Origin: Pedobacter paludis | Lineage (GTDB): Bacteria; Bacteroidota; Bacteroidia; Sphingobacteriales; Sphingobacteriaceae | Length of the DNA stretch: 64,000 nt | Direction: 5' to 3' | Assembly (NCBI RefSeq): GCF_003173575.1 | Contig: NZ_QGNY01000005.1 | Span: forward strand, 310,001-374,000 | Shown here: in pieces, positions 11,301 to 18,548 of the stretch | Position numbering within the stretch: position 1 is the stretch's first letter | How the letters are laid out: each line of letters begins with the position of its first letter | Notes under the pieces: model-generated | Seen by the model: the letters and a program-made list of their open reading frames with translations, nothing else | What the model was told of the DNA's origin: nothing | Databases searched by the model: none | Program-made: the position numbers and the translations under genes

Positions 11301-12329
11301 AGGGTATTATCTAACGCACCAGATCCTTTATTGTGTGCCGTAAATGAGAAACTATTGAAATATGATCCTGTTGATCCAGTATTAAACATCAATGATGAAA
11401 AAATAAGAATTATCCTTGCCGGTGGGCATGATGATAACGCAGGCATGGGCGCTATGCAAGAAATGATTCGGGGTGAGGATGAAAGTGGCAAATCGAGTTT
11501 TTATATGTTGCCCCTGCCTCCGGGTTTACATGCTGATAGCGATGAACTTTTTGGATTTTTCAGTTACGAAATTAGATTGGGGCATAAAAAAGAACTTTGG
11601 AGTACTGCACAAGGCAGATATGGCAGACCATTGAGAGCAAATGGTGTTCAGCATCCTGCACCTGCATTAAGTTGTACGGTAATTAGAAGAAAAACAGGTT
11701 TGGCTAGAAACCCAGTCCGTGGAAAAATTATAAACAATCTGGAACAAGAATTTAGAAAAGTTCCAAAAAGAAAAGGCCTTGAATTGGAGGAAACAGTATT
11801 AACCAGAGCTGTTAGAAATGAAATCGTAATCACCGCCCCTTTTGCAACCGCAGTTTTAAACGGCGAAAACGTTTCATCGAATCCACCTCAAACCAGTATG
11901 TGGTATATGCTTTATACACAGGTTAGGCAGGCTGACGGAAAATCATACCGGAACCTACTTATCGATTCGGGAAATATGCCATATATTCCACCAAAAGGCA
12001 GAATTTTAGATAAGGAAACGGTTTATCAACCCAAGCCAGAAGGCACAAAATCTGGTCGGGCCATATTAAAAGTAGATGATGTACAAGCCAGATTGGTAGA
12101 AATGGGCCTTCCTGCAGAGAGCAGTTTAAGTGTACTGTGTGTAGAAATGTTTCCTTTAAATAATCAATGGAATATGAATTTAAGAGGCCAGCGTTTTGAA
12201 AATATTGAAGGTGAAAGAGAAGAAGAGACCGAACTTTTAAATCCCTTAACTACCGGTTTGGGTTCGTATCGAATTTACAGAACCTCAGCCTTGGTACCAG
12301 TATCGGATGTATGTTGTGATGACTGCTAA
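8310..12329 (+). CDS. Giant protein of unknown function (1339 aa), second gene of the cassette
   Basis: No named family recognised. It begins directly with a strand-like segment (residues about 6-40, including LTFPQYY and IIPRNLNPLL) and has no signal peptide or membrane helix. The body is a mixed alpha/beta, strand-rich protein with many Asp/Asn-containing loops. The C-terminus is unusual: it ends VCCDDC, three cysteines within six residues in an otherwise cysteine-poor protein, which could bind metal or form a disulphide or covalent link. It follows the 1690-aa gene by 30 bp in the same direction and is followed 28 bp later by a good rho-independent terminator, so the pair forms a closed unit of about 9.1 kb. 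Codon use and AT content look like the surrounding genes, with no mobile-element gene nearby. Function unknown. Confidence 0.85.
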   Translation: MEPTTLCILTFPQYYKNGRLNFNIVIIPRNLNPLLSLKPGLAAFADAQIQFKSMAINSLDGLPITENVSSNPVIDLENPVVPTRNIWEALKKQMELSDGMKIDDAETGKPAQRANADLERYKDRSIRKYLPESYRNAFNFVRAKTKYALSGDEYSCAVKNKNNDNTDQNTQRDTLSWGKVVAFCLRNPALAEKVGLIYKASIALNADEKLFEQGGWMYTELATGSDFDGAAKMKYAARIPALKGLTERVLFSAVQFPVSEVAINNLGYDEILRDAMIYDDGFAKIVHANQPVNQDLLQEKDKSNPPLKDLGIRLGWDDEQIAIWYNRQMLQKEEQSGAIIDAPLGVFGYRLDARKLGEEKWLSQNSLVVQQTTALDGGAIPISLAGDILEPGIEIHPAAHGDSEGEGFWLPMYFSSWAGKPVSIADKDAEDINMLTADKMIAPRPDIQNSINTIPKRVSHPYLANPEYVLPLVYGEDYEFRIRLMDISGGGPKAEDKALNGGERPIAHQHFKRYIAAGAMNIVTMKDQYDVLSKGTQDLLLKDTSILQNVLDKNNPILKIKRPLLGYPAVVFTGKYTNAVDKLKAILGNLNGDQVGVDIGLADPDVESFKIRVEVRGLEMDNGRSENGREPYFLLFEKEFEMEKEANNYDQEFELKIVHQDVNVIDLESGFGNSGEKNELVLPTSRNLRLTFIPLIKTADNDYADVEIAEGKKLVMTSYQPSVNEVDLLSKIDTGYKAIYLQPEHPVDQHKVTGFGNILEINLINSTTPIELSRLADAFNLVAHNLTLEGEKGTRVQFGCSNLMRHSLAPDASSLTFSSLGELFNHWIIGVDFTLLRDWSWDGLKRQSITISRGWKAKRGGKIGDVIEIGTINVSDTASMNSLQDADRQYSRLIFMDAFDPKQTFDEFPSGAVLTYSIKVNFEDGVNGESQSDAWNGEIELPVTIIPKQIPKLISAGIALSPYVSDSEKYASTEFRQRFLWLEMDREPDDEMDTYFARVLSNAPDPLLCAVNEKLLKYDPVDPVLNINDEKIRIILAGGHDDNAGMGAMQEMIRGEDESGKSSFYMLPLPPGLHADSDELFGFFSYEIRLGHKKELWSTAQGRYGRPLRANGVQHPAPALSCTVIRRKTGLARNPVRGKIINNLEQEFRKVPKRKGLELEETVLTRAVRNEIVITAPFATAVLNGENVSSNPPQTSMWYMLYTQVRQADGKSYRNLLIDSGNMPYIPPKGRILDKETVYQPKPEGTKSGRAILKVDDVQARLVEMGLPAESSLSVLCVEMFPLNNQWNMNLRGQRFENIEGEREEETELLNPLTTGLGSYRIYRTSALVPVSDVCCDDC

Positions 12330-12357
12330 AGAATGAATTATTATATATTAGGTAAAG

Positions 12358-12385
12358 CGGGATCTCTAGGGATCTCGTTTTTTTT
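12358..12385 (+). terminator. Rho-independent terminator of the giant-protein cassette
   Basis: Stem CGGGATC / GATCTCG (7 bp, one G-U pair), loop TCTAGG, followed by eight T. It lies 28 bp after the stop at 12329 and slightly overlaps the end of the convergent RRM gene. Confidence 0.75.
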
Positions 12386-12701
12386 ACCCTTTAGAAACTC
12401 TTGGTCTTTTCTTTTTAAAAGAATCGTTATTTTTTGAAAAGGGTTTGGTTACAACAGGTGTATCTGGATTAATTTTTATGGTTACTACGTTGCCTTTAAA
12501 GGTTTCGCCATCTAACATAGAAATAATGTTTTTAGCATCGGCTAAATCTGGGATTTCTAAAAACGCATAACCTTTGCATTTACCTGTGGCTCGATCTCTC
12601 ACTACTTTTATTGTATCCACGCGACCATGTAAACTTACGAATATCGCCAGTTCCATTTCCTGAATGTTTTCAGCTAGTCCACCAATAAAAAGTTTAGGCA
12701 T
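12384..12701 (-). CDS. RNA-binding protein, single RRM domain
   Basis: A 105-aa protein made of one RRM (residues about 2-80) and a basic Lys/Arg-rich tail. RNP2 reads KLFIGGL and RNP1 reads KGYAFLEI, both with the expected aromatic/hydrophobic positions. Small RRM proteins of this design are common in Bacteroidota and cyanobacteria and bind single-stranded RNA; roles in cold adaptation or post-transcriptional control have been proposed for such families. It stands alone, convergent with the giant cassette; its start is followed on the minus-strand 5' side by a 284-bp AT-rich spacer before the next minus-strand gene. The start codon is well supported because the RNP2 strand begins immediately after it. 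Confidence 0.92.
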   Translation of the reverse strand: MPKLFIGGLAENIQEMELAIFVSLHGRVDTIKVVRDRATGKCKGYAFLEIPDLADAKNIISMLDGETFKGNVVTIKINPDTPVVTKPFSKNNDSFKKKRPRVSKG

Positions 12702-12985
12702 AAAATATTGTTTTCGGATGTTCTTTTAAGTTCTTTCGGCAAACTTCTTCAGTAATCCGTTAAGAGCATTACAAAATAAAACAATTGAAAGCTGAAATCG
12801 AAATTTTATAGCACGTTTTACGTAAAAAAAATCGCAAATCGCTTGATTTTTAGATTGTTTTATTTTTATAAAGCAAACTCAGTCCATCGGCAACTTTAAC
12901 AATAGATTATATGCTCATAATTAATTTAGGTGGTTTAAAAATTTCCGAAACCATTTGTTTGAGAAATGGCTATTAAAGCCATTCC

Positions 12986-13543
12986 TCAGCAACCGTTATT
13001 TTTGCTAAAATCACGTTTAAAAAGCACCTTGTTATTTTGCTCTATGTAATCGCCCGAGATAATCAAATATGGATGATTAGGCGAATATCCTGCGCTTCGG
13101 CTTTTTACAATTATTTTGTCGTTTACCTTTAAGCCATTCAATTGCTTAAAATCCTGAGGACTAAATTGCATCATGTACTCTTCTCCACCAATTTGCACTA
13201 TAAGCCATTTCGATCCTGATGAATTTAAGCCCGTGCGCTGAAAAGTAACAGAGGTAACTACAGCCTCCATATTGGCAAATTCTTTAATGTAATTCCTTAT
13301 TTTATCGTGACTGGCATGCACTTTTTTACCTGCAGGAGAAACCTCCCATTCTTTGTACCTAATGCCATCAGGCGAAGCTTCCCATTTTTTCCTTTCATCC
13401 AAGCGGGCTTTCTTGTCAGCAATAGACAATGGCCTTGGAGATGGCTTAGTTTCATTTTTAATTTCACGATTGGCAAATACAAATCCGCCTACCACAATCA
13501 GTGGTGCAATCATCGCATAGATGACATTTTTTTTATTTTTCAT
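12986..13543 (-). CDS. Small exported or membrane-anchored protein of unknown function
   Basis: 185 aa. Residues about 6-25 form a hydrophobic helix after a Lys/Asn-rich start (MKNKKN), so it is either an uncleaved anchor or a signal peptide. Residues ~50-75 hold a repeated Trp/Ser-Pro-x-Gly motif (WEASPDG then WEVSPAG), a motif seen duplicated in other small exported proteins. The C-terminal ~110 residues look like a small beta domain (strand pattern around QIGGEEYMMQF and LKVNDKIIVKSR), possibly OB- or SH3-like. I recognise no named family. It is a single gene, followed by a short AT-rich spacer; its upstream region (13544-13830) holds only AT-rich sequence and the tRNA terminator. Confidence 0.75.
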   Translation of the reverse strand: MKNKKNVIYAMIAPLIVVGGFVFANREIKNETKPSPRPLSIADKKARLDERKKWEASPDGIRYKEWEVSPAGKKVHASHDKIRNYIKEFANMEAVVTSVTFQRTGLNSSGSKWLIVQIGGEEYMMQFSPQDFKQLNGLKVNDKIIVKSRSAGYSPNHPYLIISGDYIEQNNKVLFKRDFSKNNGC

Positions 13544-13789
13544 ATCCTTTGAAATTGATTGAACGAATTTACTTTGATATTTTTCAGGCTGTGTGATTTG
13601 GATTGTAAATAAAAATGTAAACTTTGTAAATAAATTATAAATACTTACTGAATCGCTGATTCTATGCAGATTTAGGGATGAAAATTAGCTACTTCTTGCC
13701 TGCAGTATCTTAACGCAATCATTAGCTGTAGGTTTTGCCAATAAACATAATTTGGAAACGGATAGGAGGATTGACCAAAATAGCACGCA

Positions 13790-13826
13790 TAAAAAAAGCA
13801 TCAACCTTTATCAGATTGATGCTTTT
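13790..13826 (-). terminator. Terminator of the tRNA-fMet/tRNA-Glu unit
   Basis: Read on the minus strand, AAGCATCAA / TTGATGCTT (9-bp perfect stem) is followed by a run of T. It lies directly after tRNA-Glu and closes the tRNA transcription unit. Confidence 0.8.
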
Positions 13827-13830
13827 CCTG

Positions 13831-13902
13831 TAGCCCGTAGGGGAATCGAACCCCTGTTTCCAGAATGAAAATCTGGCGTCCTCACCCCTAGACGAACGGG
13901 CC
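13831..13902 (-). tRNA. tRNA-Glu (anticodon UUC)
   Basis: 72-nt cloverleaf on the minus strand. Acceptor GGCCCGT pairs with ACGGGCT (first pair G-U), the anticodon arm CCAGA-TTTTCAT-TCTGG carries TTC, and the T-loop contains TTCGATT. CCA is not encoded. It follows tRNA-fMet by 79 bp and is followed by a terminator, so the two are likely one transcript. Confidence 0.95.
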
Positions 13903-13906
13903 ATTA

Positions 13907-13980
13907 AATTTTAGAGTTTAGATTTTAGAATTACGATTATTTTCAAATCTAAATTCATAAATCTACCATCGTCAATCTAC
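13907..13980. repeat. Heptad-repeat palindrome between the two tRNA genes
   Basis: Left arm is tandem TTTAGAG, TTTAGAT, TTTAGAA, TTACGAT; the right arm, read in reverse complement, is GTAGATT, GACGATG, GTAGATT, TATGAAT, TTAGATT. Both arms have a 7-bp period and opposite orientation. Same architecture as six other spacers in this window (see 15097, 20765, 23199, 41275, 48818, 51732). Confidence 0.65.
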
Positions 13981-13981
13981 T

Positions 13982-14057
<76 letters not shown>

Positions 14058-14172
14058 CTCTATATCAACTCGATTTTTCACTTGAATTAAATCCTTAACT
14101 CTGTTTCCGAATTGGAATGCAAAGATATAATTCGTTTCTTTGTACTGCAAATTTTTTTTAAAAAATATTTTA

Positions 14173-15069
14173 ATGGCGCATAAAGCAGGTTTTGTTAGTA
14201 TAATAGGTAAACCAAATGTAGGTAAATCGACCCTCATGAATGTGCTTGTAGGCGAGCGGCTTAGCATTATTACTCCTAAGGCTCAAACCACAAGACACCG
14301 AATTTTAGGGATCGTAAATGAGGAAGATTATCAGATTGTTTTTTCTGATACTCCAGGTATAATTAAGCCAAAATATAGCTTACAAGAGAGTATGATGAGC
14401 TTTGTTAATGGATCTTTAACTGATGCCGACGTACTTTTGTTTGTAACCGACATTAACGAAGAGCATGATGAAGATGATGTTTTGGAAAAAATTTTAAACC
14501 GAGATATTCCAACAATCGTACTCATAAATAAAATAGATAAAGCGTTACAAGGACAGGTAGATGAGAAAATTGCCTACTGGCAGGAAAAGCTTAATCCCGT
14601 TTCAATTCATGCAATTTCTGCCTTACATAACCACAATGTAGACGGAATTATGGATCTGGTTCTAGATTTATTGCCAGAGCATCCTGCTTATTACGATAAA
14701 GAAGAATATACAGATCGCTCAGAACGTTTTTTTGTTTCGGAAATTATCCGTGAAAAAATCTTCTTAAATTATCAAAAGGAAATTCCTTACAGCACAGAAG
14801 TTATTGTAAAAAGTTTTAAGGAAGAACAACTTAAAAATGGTAAAGGCGATATGATTCGCATCAGTGCAGAAATTGTGGTAGAACGCGATTCTCAAAAAAA
14901 TATCTTAATCGGTACTGGTGGCAACATGCTTAAGAAAGTTGGTACAGAGGCCCGCACAGAAATCGAGAAGTTTTTAGATAAAAAAGTCTTTTTAGAAATG
15001 TTTGTAAAGGTAATTCCAGATTGGAGAAGTAAAAAGAACTACCTAAAGAGCTTCGGTTACGATAATTAA
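14173..15069 (+). CDS. era: GTPase Era
   Basis: 298 aa. Era binds the 3' end of 16S rRNA and couples GTP hydrolysis to 30S subunit maturation in the cytosol. The N-terminal G domain shows G1 GKPNVGKST, G2 region TTRHR, G3 DTPG and G4 NKID; the C-terminal KH domain (about residues 200-290) contains the GTGGNML loop region near IVVERDSQKNILIG. Length matches the family (about 300 aa). The ATG at 14173 (MAHKAGF) is chosen; an in-frame ATG 33 bp upstream would add a stretch absent from Era proteins. The next gene is Der, another ribosome-assembly GTPase, 131 bp downstream. Confidence 0.97.
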   Translation: MAHKAGFVSIIGKPNVGKSTLMNVLVGERLSIITPKAQTTRHRILGIVNEEDYQIVFSDTPGIIKPKYSLQESMMSFVNGSLTDADVLLFVTDINEEHDEDDVLEKILNRDIPTIVLINKIDKALQGQVDEKIAYWQEKLNPVSIHAISALHNHNVDGIMDLVLDLLPEHPAYYDKEEYTDRSERFFVSEIIREKIFLNYQKEIPYSTEVIVKSFKEEQLKNGKGDMIRISAEIVVERDSQKNILIGTGGNMLKKVGTEARTEIEKFLDKKVFLEMFVKVIPDWRSKKNYLKSFGYDN

Positions 15070-15072
15070 GCG

Positions 15073-15080
15073 TACCTTTG
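15073..15080 (+). promoter_or_regulatory. Probable -7 box of der
   Basis: TACCTTTG matches the Bacteroidota -7 consensus TAnnTTTG. It lies just after the era stop and about 120 bp before der, suggesting der can be transcribed on its own with the palindromic repeat at 15097-15190 in its 5' UTR. Confidence 0.4.
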
Positions 15081-15096
15081 CAGCCCGAAAGAAATC

Positions 15097-15190
15097 GGTT
15101 AGTAGTTGATAGTCAATGGCTGATAGCCAAATCATTTAAGCACAATGCGTAAATATCCCGACCATTAACTATAAGCCATTAACTATCAAT
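15097..15190. repeat. Heptad-repeat palindrome between era and der
   Basis: Left arm: GTTGATA, GTCAATG, GCTGATA, GCC. Right arm in reverse complement: ATTGATA, GTTAATG, GCTTATA, GTTAATG, GTC. Alternating 7-bp units in inverted orientation; ends 11 bp before the der start codon. Confidence 0.65.
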
Positions 15191-15200
15191 AATACAGATC

Positions 15201-16502
15201 ATGAGTAACATTATAGCCATCGTAGGCAGGCCAAACGTAGGCAAGAGCACCCTTTTTAATAGATTAACAGAAAGTCGCAAAGCAATTGTAGATGATTTAA
15301 GTGGCGTAACCCGCGATAGACATTACGGCGTTGGCGAGTGGACCGATAAACAGTTTACAGTAATTGATACCGGTGGTTACGTAGCCAACTCGGAAGACGT
15401 TTACGAAGCCGCAATTCGCGAGCAGGTAATGATTGCTATTGAAGAGGCTAGCGTTTTGATCTTCATGGTTGATGTTACTACAGGTATTACCGATTTGGAT
15501 GACGACATTGCACAGGTTTTGCGCAAAAGCAACAAGCCGGTTTTTGTTACGGCAAATAAAGTAGACAATACAGCTTTACACAGCGAAATCAGTACTTTTT
15601 ACGGTTTCGGTTTGGGCGAGGTTTATCCACTCTCGTCGATGACGGGTTCTGGAACTGGAGAGTTGTTGGATGAGATCATCAAAAATTTCGAAGACATTCC
15701 GGAGGAAGAAAATCAATTACCCAAAATTACCATTGCAGGTCGCCCAAATGTTGGTAAATCATCATTGGTAAATGCCTTAATCGGTAAAGAACGTAATATT
15801 GTAACAGCCAATGCGGGTACAACCCGCGATTCGATTAAAATTCATTACAACCAATTTGGGCATGAATTTATGTTAATTGATACAGCAGGTTTACGTAAAA
15901 AAACCAAGGTAAAAGAAAACCTTGAGTTTTACTCGGTAATGCGTACCATTAAAGCCTTAGAAGAAGCTGATGTTGTTGTGTTAATGATTGATGCTCAAGA
16001 AGGAATTGAAAGTCAGGATATCAATATTTTCCATCTTGCAGAAAAAAATAAAAAAGGGATTGTAATCTTGGTAAACAAGTGGGATTTGATCGAAAAAAAT
16101 ACGCAAACCATGAAAGCTTTCGAAGAGCAGATTCACGAGCGTATCCGTCCATTTACCGATGTGCCCATCATCTTCACTTCGGTATTAAACAAACAACGTA
16201 TTTTTAAAGCAATCGAATCGGCTTTAGAAGTTTATAAAAATCGCAGCAAGAAAATTCCTACTTCGAAATTAAACGATGTAATGTTGCCATTGATCGAGAA
16301 ATTCCCACCGCCAGCATTAAAAGGTAAACACATTAAAATTAAGTATATCACTCAGATTAACGCAACATCGCCAATGTTTGCATTTTTCTGCAACTTGCCA
16401 CAGTACATCAAAGATCCGTATAAACGTTTCATTGAAAACAAGTTGAGAGAGAACTTTGATTTTTCTGGCACGCCGATTCAGATTTATTTCAGACAGAAAT
16501 AG
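15201..16502 (+). CDS. der: GTPase Der (EngA)
   Basis: 433 aa, the usual Der length. Der is an essential double-GTPase that acts in maturation of the 50S ribosomal subunit. Two tandem G domains are visible: G1 GRPNVGKST near residue 8 with DTGG and NKVD, and a second GRPNVGKSS near residue 180 with DTAG and NKWD. The C-terminal KH-like domain (about 350-433) ends with the typical [11 protein letters not shown] motif. It lies downstream of era with a repeat-containing spacer and is followed by a strong terminator at 16551. Nothing is missing. Confidence 0.97.
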   Translation: MSNIIAIVGRPNVGKSTLFNRLTESRKAIVDDLSGVTRDRHYGVGEWTDKQFTVIDTGGYVANSEDVYEAAIREQVMIAIEEASVLIFMVDVTTGITDLDDDIAQVLRKSNKPVFVTANKVDNTALHSEISTFYGFGLGEVYPLSSMTGSGTGELLDEIIKNFEDIPEEENQLPKITIAGRPNVGKSSLVNALIGKERNIVTANAGTTRDSIKIHYNQFGHEFMLIDTAGLRKKTKVKENLEFYSVMRTIKALEEADVVVLMIDAQEGIESQDINIFHLAEKNKKGIVILVNKWDLIEKNTQTMKAFEEQIHERIRPFTDVPIIFTSVLNKQRIFKAIESALEVYKNRSKKIPTSKLNDVMLPLIEKFPPPALKGKHIKIKYITQINATSPMFAFFCNLPQYIKDPYKRFIENKLRENFDFSGTPIQIYFRQK

Positions 16503-16550
16503 AATAAAACCAAAGCTGAGGCTATAGTTCAATTTCAAAATAATTATAAT

Positions 16551-16588
16551 TAGGGCTTGCATTTATTTGCAAGCCCTATTCTATTTTC
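16551..16588 (+). terminator. Terminator of der
   Basis: Perfect 11-bp stem TAGGGCTTGCA / TGCAAGCCCTA, loop TTTATT, followed by a T-rich tract (TTCTATTTT). Confidence 0.8.
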
Positions 16589-16849
16589 CATAGCATCCAT
16601 TTCTGTTTTTACGCTTTGCCATTTCCTCTGGAGGGAACAAGAGGAGGAACTGATCGTTTATCCTCTTTTGTGATATAAATATTAGATTGAGGAGCAATTT
16701 GCAGGTGAAAAGTATAATGCATCTTAAGAGATCTTCCTCCTCGCGAAAAGCTCGTTCGAAATGACGGTTAGGCCAATCGATTTTTTGTTGTTTATCTTTC
16801 CAAATAATGAATGCCCCGATTTATAATTTCGATTTTCCAAAAACCTATT

Positions 16850-16857
16850 TATCTTCG
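16850..16857 (+). promoter_or_regulatory. -7 box directly before the GNAT start codon
   Basis: TATCTTCG, close to the TAnnTTTG consensus, ends 4 bp before the ATG at 16862. If used, transcription would start at or next to the A of the start codon, giving a leaderless mRNA. It also excludes the upstream ATG at 16811 as translation start. Confidence 0.5.
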
Positions 16858-16861
16858 CAAT

Positions 16862-17371
16862 ATGCAAATCCAAGTATTAAATAGCCAAAGCAACGATATT
16901 GATACCATTTTCGAATTTTATGATATGGCTATTGCGCATCAAAAGAAAGTGTTTAACAAACATTGGCAAGGCTTTAGCCTGGATTTGGTTACGCAGGAAG
17001 TTTCAGAAAATAGACAGTATAAAATCTTGGTTGATGGTGTAGTGGCCTGTGTATTTGCCGTTACTTTTGCTGATAAATTAATTTGGGGCGATCGTGATCA
17101 GGATTCTATTTATATCCACAGAATCGTTACCCATCCAAATTTTCGGGGATATGCCTTTGTTAAGGAAATAATTAAATGGGCGAAGGAGTTTGCATCGGAA
17201 AACAATATTAAATACATCAGAATGGACACCTGGGCCGATAACGAAAAATTATTGGAATATTATACCGCCTGTGGTTTCGAATACGTTGGAGTGGTAACCC
17301 TAAACGAAAGCGAAGGATTACCTAAGCATTACGAAGGCATAAGTTTAAGTCTTTTTGAAATCGTAGTTTAA
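16862..17371 (+). CDS. GNAT-family N-acetyltransferase
   Basis: 169 aa from the ATG at 16862. Predicted acetyl-CoA-dependent transferase; the substrate is unknown. The GNAT core is visible: a strand with IYIHRIVTHPNFRGYAF (the acetyl-CoA pyrophosphate-binding region R/Q-x-x-G-x-A is replaced by a looser FRGYAF), a helix, then strand IKYIRMDTW and the C-terminal FEYVG strand. An in-frame ATG at 16811 would add 17 residues, but the best promoter box lies between the two, so the shorter form is chosen. The gene stands alone between the der terminator and a convergent small membrane gene. Confidence 0.85.
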   Translation: MQIQVLNSQSNDIDTIFEFYDMAIAHQKKVFNKHWQGFSLDLVTQEVSENRQYKILVDGVVACVFAVTFADKLIWGDRDQDSIYIHRIVTHPNFRGYAFVKEIIKWAKEFASENNIKYIRMDTWADNEKLLEYYTACGFEYVGVVTLNESEGLPKHYEGISLSLFEIVV

Positions 17372-17410
17372 CTAAACTTTCCCAAAACCTAAATCGTAAT
17401 TGAATTACAA

Positions 17411-17446
17411 TAAAAAAAGCCGATCATGTTTAACATAATCGGCTTC
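17411..17446 (-). terminator. Terminator of the small membrane protein gene (possibly bidirectional)
   Basis: AGCCGAT / ATCGGCT stem with internal extension (loop CATGTTTAACATA can itself pair). On the minus strand it is followed by seven T. It lies between two convergent genes. Confidence 0.7.
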
Positions 17447-17467
17447 CATATTTAGAAAGAAATATTT

Positions 17468-17683
17468 TTATGCATCTAAAATTTTGAATACACCTTTAAT
17501 GCAGATAATTGCACCGATGAATAGGATAATCCAAGAAACTAAAGATAAAACCCAAGAATCGAATGCAAAACGTGCATAAGTACCAACCATACAAACCAGT
17601 ACGCCAAAAATCATCATTTTATAAATACCTGGCTGGTTAGCCGCTTTCATGCTTTCTGTATTGTGTTTTAATTCGTTTTCCAT
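17468..17683 (-). CDS. Small two-helix membrane protein of unknown function
   Basis: 71 aa. After a polar N-terminus of about 20 residues come two hydrophobic helices (about 23-42 and 45-66), with no other motif. Such small inner-membrane proteins are frequent in Bacteroidota and have no known function. Start choice: an ATG nine codons upstream overlaps the -7 box (CAAAAGTA on the plus strand at 17708-17715), so the ATG at 17683 is used. It has its own terminator and stands next to the acid phosphatase gene on the same strand, 59 bp away from that gene's stop. Confidence 0.75.
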   Translation of the reverse strand: MENELKHNTESMKAANQPGIYKMMIFGVLVCMVGTYARFAFDSWVLSLVSWIILFIGAIICIKGVFKILDA

Positions 17684-17707
17684 AATGAATTTTATTTTAT
17701 GATGTTG

Positions 17708-17715
17708 CAAAAGTA
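17708..17715 (-). promoter_or_regulatory. -7 box of the small membrane protein gene
   Basis: TACTTTTG on the minus strand, matching TAnnTTTG, about 24 bp before the ATG at 17683; it fixes the start of that gene. Confidence 0.5.
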
Positions 17716-17742
17716 ATACTTATTGCTGAATATTTATAAAAC

Positions 17743-18507
17743 TTAGTAACTTTTTAATCGTTCTAAACGTTGTTTAGCTTTATCTTTTTCGCTTAGCTTT
17801 TCACCCTTGTACAATGGCTTTTCCCAATCTCCGTACATTGGGTTGGGTAAAACAATAAATTTTGTTCCAAATAGCGCCTGATTTCCGTTTACCTGCTCGA
17901 AAGTATTTTTTTCATCGCGATAAAAAATGTTACTAAAATCGCTTAAGTTATCGCCACAAAGCAATAAAATATGATGAGTTTCTGCTATTTTTTGGCGGCG
18001 GGGCTCTTTATTTGATGTACCTTTTGAAACCACTAGGTGAGCATCATCTGCATACGGAAATCCGAATTTCTGAAGGTTTTTTAGTGTTGCTGCATAATCT
18101 TTTTCATCGCGATTGCTTACATAAAAAGTTTCGATATTTTTAGAAGCTGCAAACTTTAAAAAAGCCAAAGCACCTGGCACGGTATCTGCCTGAGAAAGGT
18201 TTGTCCATTCAGTCCAATCCGCAGGGTTGTAACTTAAATCTTTTTTAATTTCATGACCTTGAAAAGCAGAATTATCCAAAACGGTTTCATCAATATCTAC
18301 GATTACACAATTTAGCTTTTTGCTTGTATCTGCCCAAAGTGCTTCTTTTAGTGATAGACGAGCAAAGTTATAAGCCTGAAAACATAGAGCCCTATATTCG
18401 CCAGATGTTTGTTGCCAAAGCACCGCGTTTGTATAATCTCTTGCTGGCGATTGTGCCTTAACTAAAAATGAAGTGAGCGATAATAGGATGAAGATGTATT
18501 TTTTCAT
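17743..18507 (-). CDS. Class C (lipoprotein e(P4)-type) acid phosphatase / 5'-nucleotidase
   Basis: 254 aa. HAD-superfamily phosphatase of the class C nonspecific acid phosphatase type, which dephosphorylates nucleotides and related phosphomonoesters outside the cytoplasm. A signal peptide occupies residues about 1-18 (MKKYIFILLSLTSFLVKAQ), with no lipobox cysteine, unlike classical e(P4). The nucleophile motif is VDIDETVLDN (DxDET, residues ~70-79); the Thr/Ser motif is YVSNRD; the late acidic motif is LLCGDNLSDF. These match the DDDD-type signature. Length is typical. Followed by the small membrane gene, preceded by the ATPase gene with a 41-bp gap, all on the minus strand. Confidence 0.92.
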   Translation of the reverse strand: MKKYIFILLSLTSFLVKAQSPARDYTNAVLWQQTSGEYRALCFQAYNFARLSLKEALWADTSKKLNCVIVDIDETVLDNSAFQGHEIKKDLSYNPADWTEWTNLSQADTVPGALAFLKFAASKNIETFYVSNRDEKDYAATLKNLQKFGFPYADDAHLVVSKGTSNKEPRRQKIAETHHILLLCGDNLSDFSNIFYRDEKNTFEQVNGNQALFGTKFIVLPNPMYGDWEKPLYKGEKLSEKDKAKQRLERLKSY

Positions 18508-18548
18508 ACGTTCAATTTAGAGCAAATGTAGTTGATGAGGTTTAAAGG

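Larger units (their letters stand above)
16503..16861. other. Spacer between der and the GNAT gene
   Basis: Contains the der terminator (16551-16588) and a REP-like degenerate stretch around 16728-16770 (AGATCTTCCTCC ... GTTCGAAATGACGG) that resembles dispersed palindromic repeats common in Bacteroidota genomes. The GNAT promoter sits at its very end. No other gene seen. Confidence 0.55.

Noticed and set aside
3207..12329. Prophage tail or transposon for the giant cassette
   Set aside because: No integrase, capsid, portal, lysis or transposase gene nearby, no att-like repeats seen, and composition like the neighbours.
14140..14172. 11-residue N-terminal extension of Era
   Set aside because: Absent from Era proteins; MAHKAGF at 14173 fits the family.
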